The notes beneath the pieces were generated by a model, which was given only the letters and a program-made list of their open reading frames with translations, searched no databases and was not told where the DNA came from. A DNA stretch of 28,344 nucleotides from an uncultured Eubacteriales bacterium (GTDB lineage: Bacteria > Bacillota > Clostridia > Oscillospirales > Oscillospiraceae). A program made the position numbers and the translations under genes. Positions 26,145 through 28,344 of the stretch are shown here, in pieces. The stretch lies in assembly GCA_900552475.1 (NCBI GenBank), contig USAC01000020.1:1-28344 (forward strand), written 5' to 3'. Position 1 is the first letter of the stretch, and each line of letters starts with the position of its first letter.

Positions 26145-27696
26145 AAATGCTGACTACTATGCCGCCGAAGCCTACCTCACTTTTGAGCATGACGAGTTTA
26201 CCATGAAGCCCACCCTGGACGAAAACGGCAGGTTCATCCCAAGAAAGGATTACCGCATTTCCACTCTGAACTGCAGAGACGAAGATTTTGCGATTGCCTG
26301 TCTGAGAGCCAATCTCCGCTATGGTAAAAATCAAAAACGGGAAGATGTCAAAAGTCATCACTATATCATCAGCTTCGATCCCAAGGATGTTCCCGACCAC
26401 GGATTGACCGTAGATCTGGCGCAGAGCCTTGGTGAGAAATTCTGCAAGGAACACTTTCCCGGTCATCAGGCTATTGTCTGTACCCATCCCGACGGTCACA
26501 ACGGCAGCGGCAATGTTCATGTACACATCGTTATCAATTCTCTGCGAATTGAAGAAGTTCCGTTCATGCCGTATATGGACAGATCATGCGATACCCGACC
26601 GGGCATGAAGCACCGATGCACCAACGCAGCTATGGAATACTTCCGTTCCGAGGTTATGGAAATGTGCCACGATGCAGGCCTGTATCAGATTGATCTGCTG
26701 AATGGTAGCAAGACAAGAGTGACCGAGCGTGAGTATTGGGCAAAGAAGAAAGGACAACTTGCGCTGGATGAAGAAAATGCAGTCCTTGCCGAACAGGGCT
26801 TGCCCGTCAAGCAGACCAAATTTGAAACAGACAAAGACAAGCTCCGTGAAGAAATCCGCATGGCACTTTCTGATGCTGTCAGCTTTGAAGACTTTGCGGA
26901 AAAACTTCTCCGCCGTGGCATTACTGTCAAAGAAAGCCGTGGGCGCTTGTCCTATCTCACACCCGACCGCACCAAGCCCATCACAGCACGAAAGCTGGGT
27001 GACGATTTTGATAAAGCTGCTGTATTCGCAATCTTTGTCAGAAACACAAAACGAGTGAGGGCAAAAACCGACACTATCCATTCTGCACCCGCTATGCAGA
27101 AAATTATCAATGAGCGTGATACTGTCAGCCGCATGGTAGATATTGATGCCGCAAAGGAAAAAGGAAAAGGTTACGAGCATTGGGCAAAGAAACACAATCT
27201 CAAAAATGCCAGCCGTGCCTATCTGCTGTATAAGGAAATGGGATTTGATTCTCCCGAAGCATTGGCTACCGCCTGTGATGCCGCCCACGAAAAGCTGAGT
27301 GATATTCGCACAGAAATGAAATCAGTGGAAGCTACAATCGCAGAAAAGAAAGAGCTTCGTAATCATGTGCTGAACTATCACAAGACCCGATATGTAATCG
27401 ACGAAATGAAAGCCTGCAAAAATGAGAAAGCTCGCCAGAAATACCGTGATGAACATGACAGCGACTTCATCATTCTGAACACCGCCAAATGCTACTTTGA
27501 TTCCAAAGGCTTGAAGAAGCTACCGAGCCACAAGGCGTTGCAGACGGAAGTGGAGCAGCTTATCAAAGAGAAAAACGAGCTTTACAACCAGTACCAGACC
27601 GCTAAGGAAGAAGCACAGCGTCTCGGTACCATTCGTCATAATCTGGAGCAGACCCTTGGCAGAAAAATCGAACACAAGAAGGAACAGGAGCGATAA
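26110..27696 (+). CDS. Relaxase/mobilisation nuclease (MOBP type)
   Basis: The 528-residue protein nicks oriT and pilots the strand. The N-terminal relaxase domain has the candidate catalytic tyrosines in KNADYYAAEAYLTFEH (Y16/Y17). The metal site is HPDGHNGSGNVHVHIVINS (H126, H137, H139). A motif YMDRSCDTRPGMKHRC follows, and the C-terminal half is a long charged coiled-coil. It closely matches relaxases of Clostridial Tn4451-like elements (TnpZ role). Start choice is between a GTG at 26107 and the ATG at 26110; the ATG has AGGTAGG just upstream. Transfer must rely on a helper, as no coupling or secretion genes are in the window. Confidence 0.92.
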   Translation: MLLATFKHISSKNADYYAAEAYLTFEHDEFTMKPTLDENGRFIPRKDYRISTLNCRDEDFAIACLRANLRYGKNQKREDVKSHHYIISFDPKDVPDHGLTVDLAQSLGEKFCKEHFPGHQAIVCTHPDGHNGSGNVHVHIVINSLRIEEVPFMPYMDRSCDTRPGMKHRCTNAAMEYFRSEVMEMCHDAGLYQIDLLNGSKTRVTEREYWAKKKGQLALDEENAVLAEQGLPVKQTKFETDKDKLREEIRMALSDAVSFEDFAEKLLRRGITVKESRGRLSYLTPDRTKPITARKLGDDFDKAAVFAIFVRNTKRVRAKTDTIHSAPAMQKIINERDTVSRMVDIDAAKEKGKGYEHWAKKHNLKNASRAYLLYKEMGFDSPEALATACDAAHEKLSDIRTEMKSVEATIAEKKELRNHVLNYHKTRYVIDEMKACKNEKARQKYRDEHDSDFIILNTAKCYFDSKGLKKLPSHKALQTEVEQLIKEKNELYNQYQTAKEEAQRLGTIRHNLEQTLGRKIEHKKEQER

Positions 27697-27729
27697 TTCT
27701 TTCCCTTCGATTCGTTTTCATTCCTATCC

Positions 27730-27756
27730 GGCAAGTTCCCAAATTGGGAACTTGCC
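27730..27756. repeat. 27-bp perfect palindrome between relaxase and tnpW-like genes
   Basis: GGCAAGTTCCCAA (27730-27742), a single A, then the exact complement (27744-27756). No U-tract follows. It could bind a dimeric protein or block read-through. Confidence 0.75.
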
Positions 27757-27784
27757 ACCACAAAACAGAAAGGACAATTTTTAT

Positions 27785-27982
27785 ATGAACGAAAAGAAAA
27801 ACAGAAATTACACAGTCAAAGAAAATGGCAACATAGTTGTTCACAACTACTGTGCGGCAGCGTTGCCGAAGATCACCGTGACCATTCACTCCGGTCAGAC
27901 TACTTACCGCTTTAACGGAAGTTACGATGGAACACGAAGTCTTTCCGGTAAACTGCTCGACCACATGGCAAAAGATAATTAA
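27785..27982 (+). CDS. TnpW-like small transposon protein
   Basis: The 65-residue protein has the pattern ITVTIHSGQTTYRFNGSYDG followed by LSGKLLDHM. This resembles the short TnpW proteins of Tn4451-type elements (xxIGxTTYxV, then KLxxLI). The N-terminus is lysine and asparagine rich. AAAGGA lies 10 nt before the ATG. Its position between relaxase and recombinase matches tnpW. Function is not known, and the family call rests on a short pattern. Confidence 0.6.
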   Translation: MNEKKNRNYTVKENGNIVVHNYCAAALPKITVTIHSGQTTYRFNGSYDGTRSLSGKLLDHMAKDN

Positions 27983-28096
27983 AAATGCTCAAAAAATATT
28001 ATAACGAAAGGGTGGATTTATTCACGAATGTGTGATATGATATATACAAGCAATCCTGTATTGGCAGACTGCCCGCCGATTAAGGAGGAACAAGAC

Positions 28097-28291
28097 ATGA
28101 ACAGGCAGTCTGACAAAATTACTGCGATCTACTGTAGGCTGAGTCGTGATGACGAACTTGCAGGAGAGAGCAACAGCATTGTCAATCAAAAGGCGATTCT
28201 CAAGAAATACGCAAAAGAACAAGGTTTCCGAAACATCCAGTTTTTTGTGGACGATGGTTACTCCGGTGCTAACTTTGTTGAGGTAAGATAA
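28097..28291 (+). pseudogene. Large serine recombinase (TnpX/TndX type), truncated after 64 codons
   Basis: The frame opens with ITAIYCRLSRDDELAGESNS (catalytic Ser16), followed by NQKAILKKYAKEQGF and VDDGYSGANF, the expected start of a 500-700 residue large serine recombinase. After GANF the family continues with RPxF; here the frame reads VEVR and stops at TAA (28289-28291). AAGGAGG lies 8 nt before the ATG at 28097, so initiation is intact. The break coincides with an inverted repeat, so insertion of another element, or an assembly join, is more likely than a point mutation. Confidence 0.8.
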
Positions 28292-28331
28292 CGTAACCTT
28301 TTTTGCAGAGGGTGTTATCTTACCTCTTTTT
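28280..28331 (+). repeat. 13-bp inverted repeat with U-tract at the recombinase break
   Basis: GAGGTAAGATAAC (28280-28292) and its exact complement (28314-28326) are 21 nt apart and are followed by TTTTT. It may be a terminator or the end of an element inserted in the recombinase gene. Confidence 0.6.
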
Positions 28332-28344
28332 GATGTATGTTAGA

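Larger units (their letters stand above)
19400..28344. mobile_element. Tn4451-like mobilisable transposon (left end to window edge, partial)
   Basis: GC falls sharply just after 19,400. The genes that follow are a TnpV, a DUF6809-like protein, MobC, a relaxase, a TnpW-like protein and a TnpX/TndX-like serine recombinase N-terminus, which is the hallmark set of Tn4451/Tn4453 relatives. These move by large serine recombinases that act at GA dinucleotides and are mobilised in trans. Cargo is a RES protein and an R-M system. The exact left end was not located; I place it between about 19,395 and 19,440. The right end lies beyond the window, or the element is interrupted near 28,280. Confidence 0.8.

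Overview
The window looks like a chromosomal contig from a GC-rich gut Clostridium-class Firmicute, probably in the Oscillospirales (inferred). Three things support this. The glmU-like/prs/pth/mfd order matches the Bacillota gcaD-prs-spoVC-mfd locus. The glycerol-3-phosphate oxidation operon (two FAD enzymes, a DUF1667 protein and a GlpP antiterminator) is typical of anaerobic Firmicutes. The right third is a Tn4451-like mobilisable transposon with much lower GC.

Host part, about 1-19,390. Reading leftward from 3.5 kb is a glp operon: FAD glycerol-3-phosphate dehydrogenase, pyridine-nucleotide FAD oxidoreductase, DUF1667, then a truncated glpP at the window edge. It has a strong promoter and a leader terminator that fits GlpP-controlled antitermination. 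Reading rightward from 3.6 kb is a short KdpD-type sensor kinase and a KdpE regulator, with no potassium pump genes beside them. They converge on a leftward glycolytic operon, trmL-pgk-tpiA-gpmI. From 10 kb rightward come a GlmU homologue with a degenerate nucleotidyltransferase half, prs, pth, mfd, an MscS channel, a small GlsB/YeaQ-type membrane protein, a gamma-carbonic anhydrase homologue and an RlmI-type rRNA methyltransferase.

Mobile part, about 19,400 to the end. The markers are TnpV, a DUF6809-like protein, MobC, a MOBP-type relaxase, a TnpW-like protein and the N-terminus of a TnpX/TndX-type large serine recombinase. The cargo is a leftward RES-domain protein and, divergent from it, an Xre regulator with a two-gene restriction-modification system. 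The modification subunit carries its own N-terminal PD-(D/E)XK motif, so with the S subunit it looks like a compact BcgI-style (type IIB/IIG) system that needs no separate HsdR.

Between the S gene and mobC is about 740 bp without a convincing gene. It holds a consensus promoter (TTGACA, 17 bp, TATAAT), a predicted RNA of about 255 nt ending in a 21-bp terminator stem, a 9-nt loop-to-loop complementarity within that RNA, and an oriT-like inverted repeat followed by CCCTGC. This structured RNA and the R-M/RES cargo are the most interesting content. The recombinase stops after 64 codons beside a 13-bp inverted repeat near the right edge. At the left edge the bases are abnormally rich in G/C runs and the glpP reading frame degrades.
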